The translations under genes were made by a program, and so were the position numbers. A stretch of DNA of 64,000 bases, taken from assembly GCA_014239155.1 (NCBI GenBank), contig JAAZZQ010000037.1:1-64000 (forward strand), written 5' to 3'. This DNA is from Lachnospiraceae bacterium. Its GTDB lineage: Bacteria; Bacillota; Clostridia; Lachnospirales; Lachnospiraceae. This document shows, piece after piece, positions 46,551 through 54,502 of the stretch (its first letter is position 1; every line of letters begins with the position of its first letter). The notes under the pieces are model-generated. The model made no database searches and had not been told where the DNA came from. It was given only the letters and a program-made list of their open reading frames with translations.

Positions 46551-46850
46551 ATAAAATAGGGTGGTAACACCATATGCTTCCCCTAGGGGCCTTCATACGG
46601 CGTTACCACCCTGATTTCACTCATCCTACCGTTAACGCCGGCGCTACGCTGTATTTCGCAATCCTACTTTAAGAATGCCATTGGCATTCTCGCTGCGGCG
46701 TGTAAGTCAGCTCTGCTGACAAATTACAAATTCGCACGCCTGCAATAAAAATTACCCATACAGAACTCCAAGGCAGGTTCCAAAGCTTTTTCTTAGCAAC
46801 CTCACACCGAATGATTCCCTCTCTGAAAAGCTTCCACTTTGTACTAATCC
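46551..46850 (-). ncRNA. T-box riboswitch, proline-specific, upstream of proS
   Basis: On the minus strand the leader carries AGAGAGGGAATC and GTGTGAGGTTGCT stem I elements, a specifier loop with GGAACCTGCC in which CCU (46777-46775) is a proline codon, and the conserved T-box AGGGTGGTAACGCCG (46612-46598). The last can pair alternatively with GGTGTTACCACCCT to form the terminator (46612-46558), which is followed by ATTTTAT. Uncharged tRNA-Pro would stabilise the antiterminator and switch on proS. Between stem I and the T-box lies an unusually long hairpin-rich stretch (about 46635-46740). The leader fills most of the 408-bp gap. Confidence 0.88.
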
Positions 46851-46903
46851 TTTTCCACGTTATAATTTGTTCAATTCAATAAAAATATAATATCTTGTCC
46901 AAC

Positions 46904-47173
46904 TTACAATTCATCCACAATTGCTGCCGACGATACAAATGTCCCGACAACAGAAAGCACAACCGCCAGAATAATGATTAACATTCCCCCCATCAGAAGA
47001 ATCATCGCTCCACCACCATTGTCCTCAGAACCATCCGTCTGCACCGTATTCTCCACAGTTGTTTCCGCCGCCTGCGCTGTGTGCACACCAAAGGAAAACG
47101 CCGTAATAAATGCCCCTAAAACCATGACAAGCAACAACTTCCAGATTTTGCAGACACGATTTTGTTTTTCCAT
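46904..47173 (-). CDS. Small secreted/membrane protein of unknown function
   Basis: 89 residues: a signal peptide with a cut site near 36 (HTAQA-AETT), a short acidic Thr/Asn segment, then a C-terminal membrane segment at about 57-80 (MILLMGGMLIIILAVVLSVVG). It would be a small single-pass protein with a short outside loop. I recognise no family. It has a fair AAGGTG site at 7 nt. It lies just before the proS T-box on the same strand. Confidence 0.6.
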   Translation of the reverse strand: MEKQNRVCKIWKLLLVMVLGAFITAFSFGVHTAQAAETTVENTVQTDGSEDNGGGAMILLMGGMLIIILAVVLSVVGTFVSSAAIVDEL

Positions 47174-47311
47174 TCATTTCACCTTCTCTACTTCTATTAT
47201 TTTATGTTCATTTTACAGTTTATCATACAATTCTCAAAATGTGAATTCTTTTCCGCAATTTTACCAAAAAAGGTGGTTGAAACACCTTCAATTTTCGTTT
47301 TTAAGAAAAGA

Positions 47312-47357
47312 ACACTGTAACAATAGGTTCTCCCTCATTAGCCCATTGTTACAGTGT
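47312..47357 (-). terminator. Terminator of the 128-residue gene
   Basis: Stem ACACTGTAACAAT/ATTGTTACAGTGT with a 20-nt loop. The minus-strand tail TTCTTTTCTTAAAAA follows. It lies 33 nt after the stop codon of the gene at 47390. Confidence 0.65.
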
Positions 47358-47389
47358 CCTTCTCTCTTTTCTTTCATATAACGAAAGCT

Positions 47390-47776
47390 CTACTCCTCTT
47401 CCTCCACGAAATCCGTGTGGAACATCAGCAGAAATTCCGCTCCATTTCTGATTGTGAGTTTCATCACAACGCCTTTGCCATCCACTGATATCTTTGCATT
47501 TACCTTTTTAACGGTACTCAGGTTAAGCTGGACTGTTGTGAACATATCATCACTCATCAGACACATTACTCTGCCAGCTACTTTCACCTCAGAGCAAATC
47601 ACAGAAAACGACATGTTTAATCCGGTTCCGTCTGTCACGTCCTCTATCGTTGATAGTGCAATTGGAATATTTTTTACATCCATCAATACTGAAATCAAAC
47701 TATCAGCGTCATTGACAAGCAGCAGACGATTGCGCATAACCTCCAAATAATTCGTCCAGTTCTGCATTCCATCCAT
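47390..47776 (-). CDS. Conserved hypothetical protein
   Basis: A 128-residue soluble protein without signal peptide or membrane segment. It begins MDGMQNWTNYLEVMRNRLLLVNDADSL and alternates short hydrophobic strands, with an acidic end VEEEE. I do not recognise a domain. AAAGGAGGCCAAAGC gives a strong start, and a good terminator follows, so it is a real single gene. Repeat copy D lies in the 250-bp gap upstream. Confidence 0.65.
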   Translation of the reverse strand: MDGMQNWTNYLEVMRNRLLLVNDADSLISVLMDVKNIPIALSTIEDVTDGTGLNMSFSVICSEVKVAGRVMCLMSDDMFTTVQLNLSTVKKVNAKISVDGKGVVMKLTIRNGAEFLLMFHTDFVEEEE

Positions 47777-47916
47777 GCTTTGGCCTCCTTTGTATTACTG
47801 TGTTACTCCCCTTTTCTGAGTTCTTGCAAAATACAAGGCCTTTGTTTATACTATTATTATACTTTTTTCACAAAAATGTGTCAACAGCTAATTTGTGTTG
47901 TTTTTTTCAGAATATT

Positions 47917-48049
47917 GTTACTATTCACTGCGTTCCAGTAACAGGTAAAAATCCATGCAAAATCACCTTCGGTGATGGATTTTTACTTGAATGCGATACA
48001 TTTTCACACGGAATTAGCAGTGAATGCTAATTCCTGTCTGAACAATAAC
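47917..48049 (+). repeat. Hairpin-rich miniature element, copy D
   Basis: A 133-bp element with ends GTTACTATTCA and TGAACAATAAC. Left hairpin GTTACT...AGTAAC; central hairpin AATCACC-TTC-GGTGAT inside AAAAATCCA/TGGATTTTT; right hairpin GGAATTAGCA/TGCTAATTCC, a perfect stem. Flanking 8-mers AGAATATT and AAAATATT agree at 7 of 8. Its stems differ in sequence from copies A and B but keep pairing. The right end forms the last codons and stop of the neighbouring pseudouridine synthase gene. Confidence 0.75.
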
Positions 48050-48719
48050 AAAATATTTTCATAAATTTATCAATGTTCAACAAAAATTCCATTTTTTTCT
48101 GTTTTATTGGATGGATAAAGCACAACTGATATGCCAAAAGTGCTGTTTCACGGATAGAAAATGCATCTGACAACTCTTTTCCTTGCACAGATCCGTATTT
48201 TAAATCGCCCAGCAGTGGAAACCCTGCATATGCCATCTGCACCCGAATTTGATGATGCCTGCCAGTGAACAGTTCTATTTCCAAAAGAGAAACTTTATCA
48301 TTGTGCGCCAAAAGCTTCCACTGAAGGGATGCCTTTTTCGCCCCGGGTGTGTCCGCTAGGACTACTTTTGAAAGATTGGTTCGTCCATCCTTAATCAAAA
48401 AATCTGTCAGTACACCTTCCTGTGTCTGTGGTACTCCCGCAATCAAAGCCACATATTTTTTGGTAAGATTACCCTCCCGCAAACAGTCACTGAGCGTTTT
48501 TGCTGTGTGTGTATCCTTTGCAAAAACAAGAAGCCCCTCCACCGGCTGGTCAAGTCTGTGTACTATGCCAATATAGGTATCTTCACCTTTTTTCTTTCGG
48601 TAATTTTTTAATTCAGAAACAAGGTCTGCCTGACCAATCTTTGCAGTCTCTGTCGCAATCCCCGCAGGTTTGTGCACGACAAGCAGAACAGTGTCCTCAT
48701 ACATTATCATATTGTCCAT
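48027..48719 (-). CDS. RluA-family pseudouridine synthase
   Basis: About 230 residues. The catalytic Asp is in IVHRLDQPVEGLLVFAKD, with the RluA-type C-terminal motif TGRHHQIRVQMAYAGFPLLGD. It isomerises uridines in rRNA or tRNA; the target is unknown. It lacks an S4 domain. The final residues CYCSDRN and the stop codon come from repeat copy D, so the native C-terminus was replaced. I prefer ATG 48719, 9 nt after AGGA, over 48728. Confidence 0.86.
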   Translation of the reverse strand: MDNMIMYEDTVLLVVHKPAGIATETAKIGQADLVSELKNYRKKKGEDTYIGIVHRLDQPVEGLLVFAKDTHTAKTLSDCLREGNLTKKYVALIAGVPQTQEGVLTDFLIKDGRTNLSKVVLADTPGAKKASLQWKLLAHNDKVSLLEIELFTGRHHQIRVQMAYAGFPLLGDLKYGSVQGKELSDAFSIRETALLAYQLCFIHPIKQKKMEFLLNIDKFMKIFCYCSDRN

Positions 48720-48745
48720 TTTTGTCATTCCTATTCGGAGGAAAA

Positions 48746-49435
48746 TTAGAGCTTAAAGCGATATCCAACACCCCAGATTGTTTCAATATACTGTGGCTTA
48801 GAAGTGTCCGTCTCAATCTTTTCCCGTATTTTTTTGATATGCACGGTGACTGTTGCAATGTCACCAATCGAATCCATATCCCATATTTCCCGAAAAATTT
48901 CTTCTTTTGTAAAAACATGGTTTGGATTTTCTGCAAGAAATGTCAAAAGATCAAATTCCTTTGTTGTAAAATTCCGCTCCTCACCATCCACAAACACACG
49001 CCGCGCTGTCTTATCAATACGGATACCGCGAATCTCCACAATGTCGTTCTCCTTGGTATGACTGCCCACCAGACGATTGTAGCGCGCCATATGTGCCTTC
49101 ACACGCGCCACAAGCTCGCTGGGGCTAAATGGCTTTGTCAAATAATCATCTGCGCCTAGTCCTAGTCCTCGAATTTTGTCAATATCATCCTTCTTGGCAG
49201 ATACCATCAAAATTGGAACATTTTTATCCTCCCGAATGCGCTTGCAAATCTCAAAGCCGTCAATCCCCGGAAGCATCAAATCCAAAATAATCAAGTCAAA
49301 ATCCTCCGCTAATGCTGTGGCAAGTCCAGTGTCACCACTGTTTTCAATTTTCACCTCAAAGTCATTTAACTCCAAATAATCCTTCTCCAGCTCTGCAATT
49401 GCCTCCTCGTCCTCTACAATCAAAATTTTGCTCAT
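48746..49435 (-). CDS. OmpR-family response regulator
   Basis: 229 residues: a receiver domain with phospho-acceptor Asp in LIILDLMLPG (about 52), Lys in TKPFSPSEL (about 101), and a C-terminal winged helix (VTVHIKKIREKIETD...ETIWGVGYRFKL). It is the DNA-binding partner of the histidine kinase encoded downstream. The targets are not visible here. The start follows GAAAGGAAAGAGCAT. Confidence 0.95.
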   Translation of the reverse strand: MSKILIVEDEEAIAELEKDYLELNDFEVKIENSGDTGLATALAEDFDLIILDLMLPGIDGFEICKRIREDKNVPILMVSAKKDDIDKIRGLGLGADDYLTKPFSPSELVARVKAHMARYNRLVGSHTKENDIVEIRGIRIDKTARRVFVDGEERNFTTKEFDLLTFLAENPNHVFTKEEIFREIWDMDSIGDIATVTVHIKKIREKIETDTSKPQYIETIWGVGYRFKL

Positions 49436-49522
49436 ATGCTCTTTCCTTTCTTAAATATAGTAATAATATAGTAAATAAAGTTTCACCATTTTGCATAAAT
49501 CTGTTTATCCGTTGATATCCTG

Positions 49523-50692
49523 CTAAATAACAACTTCATCTGTCGGTTCCATGTACTTGCGCAACACAAAATGCATGCAGGTCCCTTCTCCTTCCTTGCT
49601 GGTAGCCCAGACATAGCCTCCGTGATCCTCAATAATCTTTTTCACAATGCTAAGTCCAATTCCACTGCCACCTTGCAAAGAGTTTCGAGAGGCATCCGTT
49701 CTATAAAACCGCTCAAAAATATTGCCGATATCCTTGGAGGCAATTCCTTTTCCATCATCTTCAATCTCAATCTTTACAGATTCACTCTCATCCAGAATCC
49801 GAATATCAATCACACCGTTATCATGTCCCATATACTTCACACTGTTGCTGATAATATTGTTAATCACCTTTTTTAACTGCTCTGGGTCTGCCACAACACA
49901 AGTATCTGGAGATACCAAATTTGTAAAATTTAAATGAATATTTTTGGATTCTAAATCAAGCCCCACCTCCTCAACACAATCCGAAAAATAATCCGAAACA
50001 TTCAATATATGAAAATGATACGGAATTTTATTGGAGTCAATCCCAGAGTAAGTAGTCAACTCATTGATAAGTCTATCCATATCATTTGCTTTATTATAGA
50101 TGGTCTTAATATACTTATCCATCTTCTCCGGCGTGTCCGCCACACCGTCCATAATCCCCTCAACATAGCCCTTAATAGAAGTGATTGGCGTCTTGAGATC
50201 ATGGGAAATATTGCTTACAAGTTCTTTGGATTTCTTCTCATTTTGCTCTTTCTCCTCCTCACTCTCCTTCAACTGAAGCCGCATCTGTTCATAATTATCA
50301 TACAATATGCCAATCTCATCCTCGCGTCCGTCATTCATATGATAGTCAAAATCACCCTCTGAAATATGCTGCATTGCCACACTTAACTCCTTGAGTGGTC
50401 TGTAAATATCCCGATTGAGCCAAGCTGTGATAATTGCACTTGTAATGATCAAAATTATCACCATAGCAACCACCAGATATTTCATAAGACGCCGGTTAAT
50501 CATGGCACCAATCATAATTTCATTTTTATTTAACTCACGTATCACATCAATATTTTCATAGTATCCATAGCCAAAAAATACCATTATCCCACAAGTAAGC
50601 GGAACTAAAATAATCGCCAGAAAAAGTATCATCATTTTTGTTTTCAATTTAATTCTTGGTCCTTTTCTCATCTCTGTTCGTCTCTCTTTCAT
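49523..50692 (-). CDS. Sensor histidine kinase
   Basis: 389 residues with two membrane segments at about 22-42 and 72-93, only a short outside loop, a HAMP domain to about 146, the H-box SNISHDLKTPITSIKGYVEG with His near 166, and N, G1 and G2 boxes (NNIISNSVKY, IEDDGKGIASKD, GGSGIGLSIVKKII). The tiny loop suggests sensing within the membrane or through another protein. It is encoded upstream of and presumably pairs with the regulator at 48746. A hairpin AGAGTT-TTAT-AACTCT lies about 30 nt upstream of the start. Confidence 0.94.
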   Translation of the reverse strand: MKERRTEMRKGPRIKLKTKMMILFLAIILVPLTCGIMVFFGYGYYENIDVIRELNKNEIMIGAMINRRLMKYLVVAMVIILIITSAIITAWLNRDIYRPLKELSVAMQHISEGDFDYHMNDGREDEIGILYDNYEQMRLQLKESEEEKEQNEKKSKELVSNISHDLKTPITSIKGYVEGIMDGVADTPEKMDKYIKTIYNKANDMDRLINELTTYSGIDSNKIPYHFHILNVSDYFSDCVEEVGLDLESKNIHLNFTNLVSPDTCVVADPEQLKKVINNIISNSVKYMGHDNGVIDIRILDESESVKIEIEDDGKGIASKDIGNIFERFYRTDASRNSLQGGSGIGLSIVKKIIEDHGGYVWATSKEGEGTCMHFVLRKYMEPTDEVVI

Positions 50693-50966
50693 GAACTACC
50701 CCGACCTAAAAGGTCAAAGCTTCTAAGAGTTTTATAACTCTATTTAAGAAGTTTGGTATTTCAGTTTAAGTTATAGCAAATTCGACAGTGTAAATTACAA
50801 CAGCACGCATCTTTTTTACTGTAGTATATCATATCTCAATTGAAAATATAGTAGTTTTGACATTTCTTTATTCTTTTTTAATCTCGAAAGAGCTAACAGT
50901 TTATACAATAAAAATCCTGCTTTGCAATTTTTTATTCTTTTTTTATTTTTGATTTGAAGTTTTGTA

Positions 50967-51012
50967 TTGACAAGCTCTAAAAAACAAAATATAATAACAG
51001 TAATCATTACTG
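50967..51012 (+). promoter_or_regulatory. Consensus promoter and PerR-type operator of perR
   Basis: TTGACA (50967-50972) and TATAAT (50990-50995) with 17-bp spacing form a perfect sigma-A promoter. Starting 2 bp after it, CAGTAATCATTACTG (50998-51012) is a perfect 7-1-7 inverted repeat, the architecture of Fur/PerR boxes, placed over the start of transcription. Autorepression of perR by peroxide-sensitive binding is the natural reading. The remaining sequence between 50693 and 50966 is AT-rich and shows no gene. Confidence 0.75.
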
Positions 51013-51052
51013 ATTTTTTAGAAATGATTTCAGGAGGATTGGAGGTTTTTAT

Positions 51053-51454
51053 ATGACTATGAAATACAGCCGCCAACGAGCAGCGATCCTCTCCTACCTG
51101 CAGTCCCGCAAGGACCACCCAACTGCAGAATCTATTTACTTAAGTGTAAAGGAGGAGTTTCCAAATATCAGCCTTGGCACAGTGTACCGCAATCTGAATC
51201 AACTAGCAGAAGCTGGCATGATTGCAAAACACAGTTTCGGAGCCCTAGGAATTGACCGCTTTGATTACAATACCAGTCCGCATTATCATTTTATATGCAA
51301 CTGTTGCAATGCTGTCATAGACCTGCCACTGGAAAATGATGCTTTTTCAGTAATTGATGTACAAGCTTCCGAAGGCTTTGACGGATTGATACGGGAACAT
51401 TGTCTCTATTTCTGCGGTATGTGCAAAAATTGCCTGAACAGACAGGCAGAATAA
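51053..51454 (+). CDS. perR: Fur-family peroxide-responsive repressor PerR
   Basis: 133 residues with a winged helix (SLGTVYRNLNQLAEAGMI), the regulatory-metal His/Asp set in HPTAESIY, RFDYNTSPHYHFIC and following residues, and the structural zinc site CNCC plus CGMCKNC. The N-terminal His in HPTA and the Asp after Arg-Phe fit PerR more than Fur or Zur. It would release DNA when peroxide oxidises iron-bound His. It heads a set with reverse rubrerythrin and rubredoxin. Confidence 0.86.
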   Translation: MTMKYSRQRAAILSYLQSRKDHPTAESIYLSVKEEFPNISLGTVYRNLNQLAEAGMIAKHSFGALGIDRFDYNTSPHYHFICNCCNAVIDLPLENDAFSVIDVQASEGFDGLIREHCLYFCGMCKNCLNRQAE

Positions 51455-51525
51455 TTTATTAAAATTGGCAGTGCCCGTGGACATGCTCCCGGGTGTGCTC
51501 ATATAATATTAAGGAGGACCTTTAA

Positions 51526-52065
51526 ATGAAATTTGTATGTAATGTATGTGGTTATGTTTACGAGGGAGACAGCGCGCCAGAGAGATGCCCGCAGTGCAAT
51601 GCGCCTGCTGAGAAATTTTCAGCACAGTCTGGTGAAAAAACTTGGGCTGCAGAGCATGTTGTTGGCGTAGCGAAGGGTGTCAGCGAGGACATTATGGCAG
51701 ACTTAAGAGCAAACTTTAACGGCGAATGCACAGAAGTTGGTATGTACCTTGCAATGGCAAGAGTTGCACACAGAGAAGGCTATCCTGAAATTGGTCTTTA
51801 CTGGGAGAAAGCTGCATGGGAAGAGGCTGAACACGCTGCAAAATTTGCAGAGCTGTTAGGAGAAGTTGTAACAGATTCTACGAAAAAGAATCTTGAGATG
51901 CGTGTCGAGGCAGAGAATGGCGCAACCGCTGGCAAGTTTGACCTTGCAAAGCGCGCAAAAGCTGCTAATCTTGACGCAATCCATGATACTGTGCATGAGA
52001 TGGCTAGAGATGAGGCAAGGCATGGAAAAGCTTTCGAGGGCTTGTTAAAGAGATATTTTGGCTAA
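51526..52065 (+). CDS. Reverse rubrerythrin (NADH peroxidase component)
   Basis: 179 residues. An N-terminal rubredoxin domain with [10 protein letters not shown] and CPQCNAP precedes a ferritin-like di-iron domain (Glu-rich helices: [56 protein letters not shown]). The domain order is the reverse of classical rubrerythrin, as in the PerR-controlled enzymes of Clostridium acetobutylicum. It reduces hydrogen peroxide with electrons from NADH through rubredoxin. It lies 71 bp after perR, with AAGGAGG at the start. Confidence 0.95.
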   Translation: MKFVCNVCGYVYEGDSAPERCPQCNAPAEKFSAQSGEKTWAAEHVVGVAKGVSEDIMADLRANFNGECTEVGMYLAMARVAHREGYPEIGLYWEKAAWEEAEHAAKFAELLGEVVTDSTKKNLEMRVEAENGATAGKFDLAKRAKAANLDAIHDTVHEMARDEARHGKAFEGLLKRYFG

Positions 52066-52108
52066 GAGAAACCAAAAAATTTATTTATAAACAAAGGAGA
52101 AATACAAT

Positions 52109-52282
52109 ATGAAAAAATATTTTTGTAATCCGTGTGGCTATACCTATGACCCTGAAAAGGGAGATCCTGAGCATGGCATTGCTCCAGGCACTGCTTTTGA
52201 AGATCTTCCGGCTGACTGGTGCTGCCCTCTATGCGGTGTGACAAAAGATATGTTTCAGCCTTGTATTGATAACTACAACTAA
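52109..52282 (+). CDS. Rubredoxin
   Basis: 57 residues: [18 protein letters not shown] and [15 protein letters not shown] give the two CxxCG iron-binding loops at about 6-10 and 39-43, with [15 protein letters not shown] between them, the typical rubredoxin core. It is a cytoplasmic one-electron carrier, here most likely the donor for the reverse rubrerythrin encoded 43 bp upstream. AAAGGAGA precedes the ATG. An additional Cys sits beside the second loop (WCCP). Confidence 0.95.
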   Translation: MKKYFCNPCGYTYDPEKGDPEHGIAPGTAFEDLPADWCCPLCGVTKDMFQPCIDNYN

Positions 52283-52295
52283 ATAATGTGTTGGC

Positions 52296-52340
52296 AGGGA
52301 ATAAATCAAGAATGGTTTATTCCCTCTTTTTTATCTTTTT
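52296..52340 (+). terminator. Terminator of the peroxide-defence genes
   Basis: AGGGAATAAATC pairs with GGTTTATTCCCT (one mismatch), followed by CTTTTTTATCTTTTTT. It lies 13 nt after the rubredoxin stop codon. Confidence 0.85.
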
Positions 52341-52392
52341 TACAGCTTCTTAATATTACAATTTTTCTATTTCTAAAAAACTATAAAAAATT

Positions 52393-52421
52393 TGTAACCA
52401 ATTCCTTTTTTGCTTTGTATC
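52393..52421 (+). promoter_or_regulatory. Candidate ECF sigma-type promoter
   Basis: TGTAACC at 52393-52399 and GTATC at 52417-52421, spaced by 17 bp, resemble ECF promoters (AAC-type -35, CGT-like -10). It lies about 50 nt before the sigma-factor gene, fitting autoregulation. Confidence 0.4.
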
Positions 52422-52471
52422 ATTAGTGAAAGGCTTTTCAGAGACAAAAAATTTTGCACGAAGGAGCGCTC

Positions 52472-52954
52472 ATGAGGCAGACAGTACAAGAACTGGCAAC
52501 ATTGTATCAGAGTAATCTCTTTGCTGTGGCATTTAATATTTGTAAAAATGCGCAAGATGCAGAGGATATTGTTCAAGATACATTTGTTCAATATTATACA
52601 ACCAGAAAAGAGTTTGAGAGTGCACAACACATACGCGCATGGCTAATTCGGGTAGCAGTCAACAAGGCAAAAAACGTCACCCGCACTTTCTGGAGACGCA
52701 ACAAAGTTTCCATTGAAGACTATATGGAAACGCTTATTTTTGAAACTCCAGAGGCGGAAAATTTATTTGAAACCGTTATGCATCTTCCCGAAAAATATCG
52801 CATTGTGATTCACTTATATTATTATGAGGATTATGCGGTCCGTGAAATCGCAGATATTTTAAAGCTGAGCGAAAGTAATGTAAAAATCAGGTTGTCGCGC
52901 GGACGTGCGCTACTCAAAGAAGCATTGAAGGAGGAATGGGATAATGACAAATAA
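52472..52954 (+). CDS. ECF-type RNA polymerase sigma factor
   Basis: About 160 residues: region 2 (LFAVAFNICKNAQDAEDIVQDTFVQ, then IRAWLIRVAVNKAKNV) and region 4 (LPEKYRIVIHLYYYEDYAVREIADILKLSESNVKIRLSRGR). This is a minimal sigma-70 of the extracytoplasmic-function class. ATG 52472 follows GAAGGAG. The stop codon overlaps the next gene by 11 nt, linking it to its membrane partner, which probably restrains it. Confidence 0.92.
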   Translation: MRQTVQELATLYQSNLFAVAFNICKNAQDAEDIVQDTFVQYYTTRKEFESAQHIRAWLIRVAVNKAKNVTRTFWRRNKVSIEDYMETLIFETPEAENLFETVMHLPEKYRIVIHLYYYEDYAVREIADILKLSESNVKIRLSRGRALLKEALKEEWDNDK

Positions 52955-53591
52955 AGAACGATACAAACAGGCTTTTTCTGCACTTCCATCCTCCCATCAA
53001 TTTTATTTGGAGGAAGCAGAAATGATGCAGATTCATAAAAAGCACAAAAAAAATATAGCAGTTGCAGCGGCAATCGCATGCGCAGTTATCATCGGCGGTT
53101 CTGGAACCGTATACGCCGCAGATATTGGCGGTATCCAAGAAAAACTTTCTATATGGCTCTATGGAAAGCAGACCGAGGTTGAGGTAAACGAAAATGAAAA
53201 TGGGGGATATACCTTCACTTACGACCGTGGAAATGGAGCAGAAGGAATGTCTGTTTTTAGCGGTGTCAGTTTTGATACAGATGGCAGTGAAACTTGGCTA
53301 ACTGCTGACAAGCTCGCAGAACAAATTAACAACTCGGCTACTGTCGAGAAAGACGCAGACGGCAAAGTATGGGTCTACTACTATGACCAGAAACAAGATA
53401 TAACAGACATGTTCGCTAAGAATGACGTCTGCCAAATCACAATGACACACGAGGGAAAAACCGTCCATCTAACCATCACTGAAAATGGAAATGGCGGATA
53501 TTCTCTGACACAGACTGATGACAATACAGAACCAGAAACTTCTACATTCACCACAACTACCACAACAAACATCATTACCACAGACGATTAA
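52944..53591 (+). CDS. Membrane protein partner of the ECF sigma factor, likely anti-sigma
   Basis: 215 residues: a cytoplasmic head of about 36 residues, one membrane segment at about 38-59 (IAVAAAIACAVIIGGSGTVYA), and an outside domain with two NGGY(T/S) motifs (ENGGYTFTYD, GNGGYSLTQ), ending in a Thr-rich tail. Topology and overlap with the sigma gene indicate an anti-sigma factor, though the head is short and has no zinc motif. GGAGG within the sigma gene serves as its ribosome site, so the two are translationally coupled. Confidence 0.72.
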   Translation: MTNKERYKQAFSALPSSHQFYLEEAEMMQIHKKHKKNIAVAAAIACAVIIGGSGTVYAADIGGIQEKLSIWLYGKQTEVEVNENENGGYTFTYDRGNGAEGMSVFSGVSFDTDGSETWLTADKLAEQINNSATVEKDADGKVWVYYYDQKQDITDMFAKNDVCQITMTHEGKTVHLTITENGNGGYSLTQTDDNTEPETSTFTTTTTTNIITTDD

Positions 53592-53604
53592 TTTATCTTA
53601 AATG

Positions 53605-53632
53605 GAGTAGGGAAGTTTCATCTTCCCTACTC
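53605..53632 (+). terminator. Terminator after the sigma/anti-sigma pair
   Basis: Stem GAGTAGGGAAG/CTTCCCTACTC with loop TTTCAT, near-identical to the hairpin at 10995. It lies between convergent genes. Confidence 0.8.
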
Positions 53633-53678
53633 ATATACAAGGTATTTGTTAATTTGCTGACATCAAAAGTAATATTTT

Positions 53679-54485
53679 CTAAAACTTTCCACCGCCACCA
53701 CCGTGGGATTTACCAGAAGAAGATGTATGTGTACTGGAACCACCGCCACTAGAACTACTCTTTTGGCGCACTGTACGGTCAACATGAGAATACAAAAACA
53801 AATCTCTTTTCTCTGTGACATTCATGCTGCCACTCTTGATATACGCAGATGCTGCCGGCTGAAATCGCACAGACTTCATGTTATAACGCATTGTAGCGGT
53901 GACAATAACTGCAATCAATAACCCAATCAACAACGCCCTACTCAAATGGTATCCAACAGAAAAAGGAGCTTTAGGGAGCGTACTACTATCGTAGGATTCC
54001 CCAGTCTGCGCCTGTGTAATAAATTCATCGCAAAGATATGCAAAACGAGTAAAAGCCTCCTCATAATTACCATCACCCAACTGTGGTAGAAACTGTTCTG
54101 ACAAATATGTAATCCCCGTATCTGTAAATACTGTAATACCATATCCAGCAGTAGAAATCCACCAGTCTCTGTCCTCCATACTTACAAGAAGTAATACCCC
54201 ATCTTTTTCTGCGCCAAAACCATAGTCGTTTTCATCATAATAATCATCGGCATAGGTCATAGGCGATTTTCCATCCAGAGTGTTTGTTGTGACGACAACA
54301 ATATCAAACTGTTGTCTCTCACTTATCTCATCTAATATTGTTAGAAGTCCTTCCTCCTCCGATTCTGTCAAAATATCTGCAAAATCCACAAGCCTTGGAG
54401 ACTTTCCTTCTGTTGCACAGACCACCATGCCAAAGGACAAACAAAGAATCGCAATTAACAAAGCAGCCATAAATCTTTTTTTCAT
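53679..54485 (-). CDS. TPM-domain membrane protein (YgcG/YdjH-like)
   Basis: About 268 residues: signal peptide to about 22 (VVCA-TEG), a TPM domain at about 25-155 (LVDFADILTESEEEGL, DIVVVTTNTLDGKSPMTYADDYYDENDYG, DRDWWISTAGYG), a membrane segment at about 185-205, and a Ser/Gly/His-rich tail ending GGGGGKF. In Bacillus YdjH-type proteins work with a zinc-ribbon partner and the SPFH protein YdjI in membrane stress response; the same three gene types are adjacent here. ATG 54485 follows GGGAGAG. Confidence 0.85.
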   Translation of the reverse strand: MKKRFMAALLIAILCLSFGMVVCATEGKSPRLVDFADILTESEEEGLLTILDEISERQQFDIVVVTTNTLDGKSPMTYADDYYDENDYGFGAEKDGVLLLVSMEDRDWWISTAGYGITVFTDTGITYLSEQFLPQLGDGNYEEAFTRFAYLCDEFITQAQTGESYDSSTLPKAPFSVGYHLSRALLIGLLIAVIVTATMRYNMKSVRFQPAASAYIKSGSMNVTEKRDLFLYSHVDRTVRQKSSSSGGGSSTHTSSSGKSHGGGGGKF

Positions 54486-54502
54486 AACAGATCTCTCCCT
54501 TA

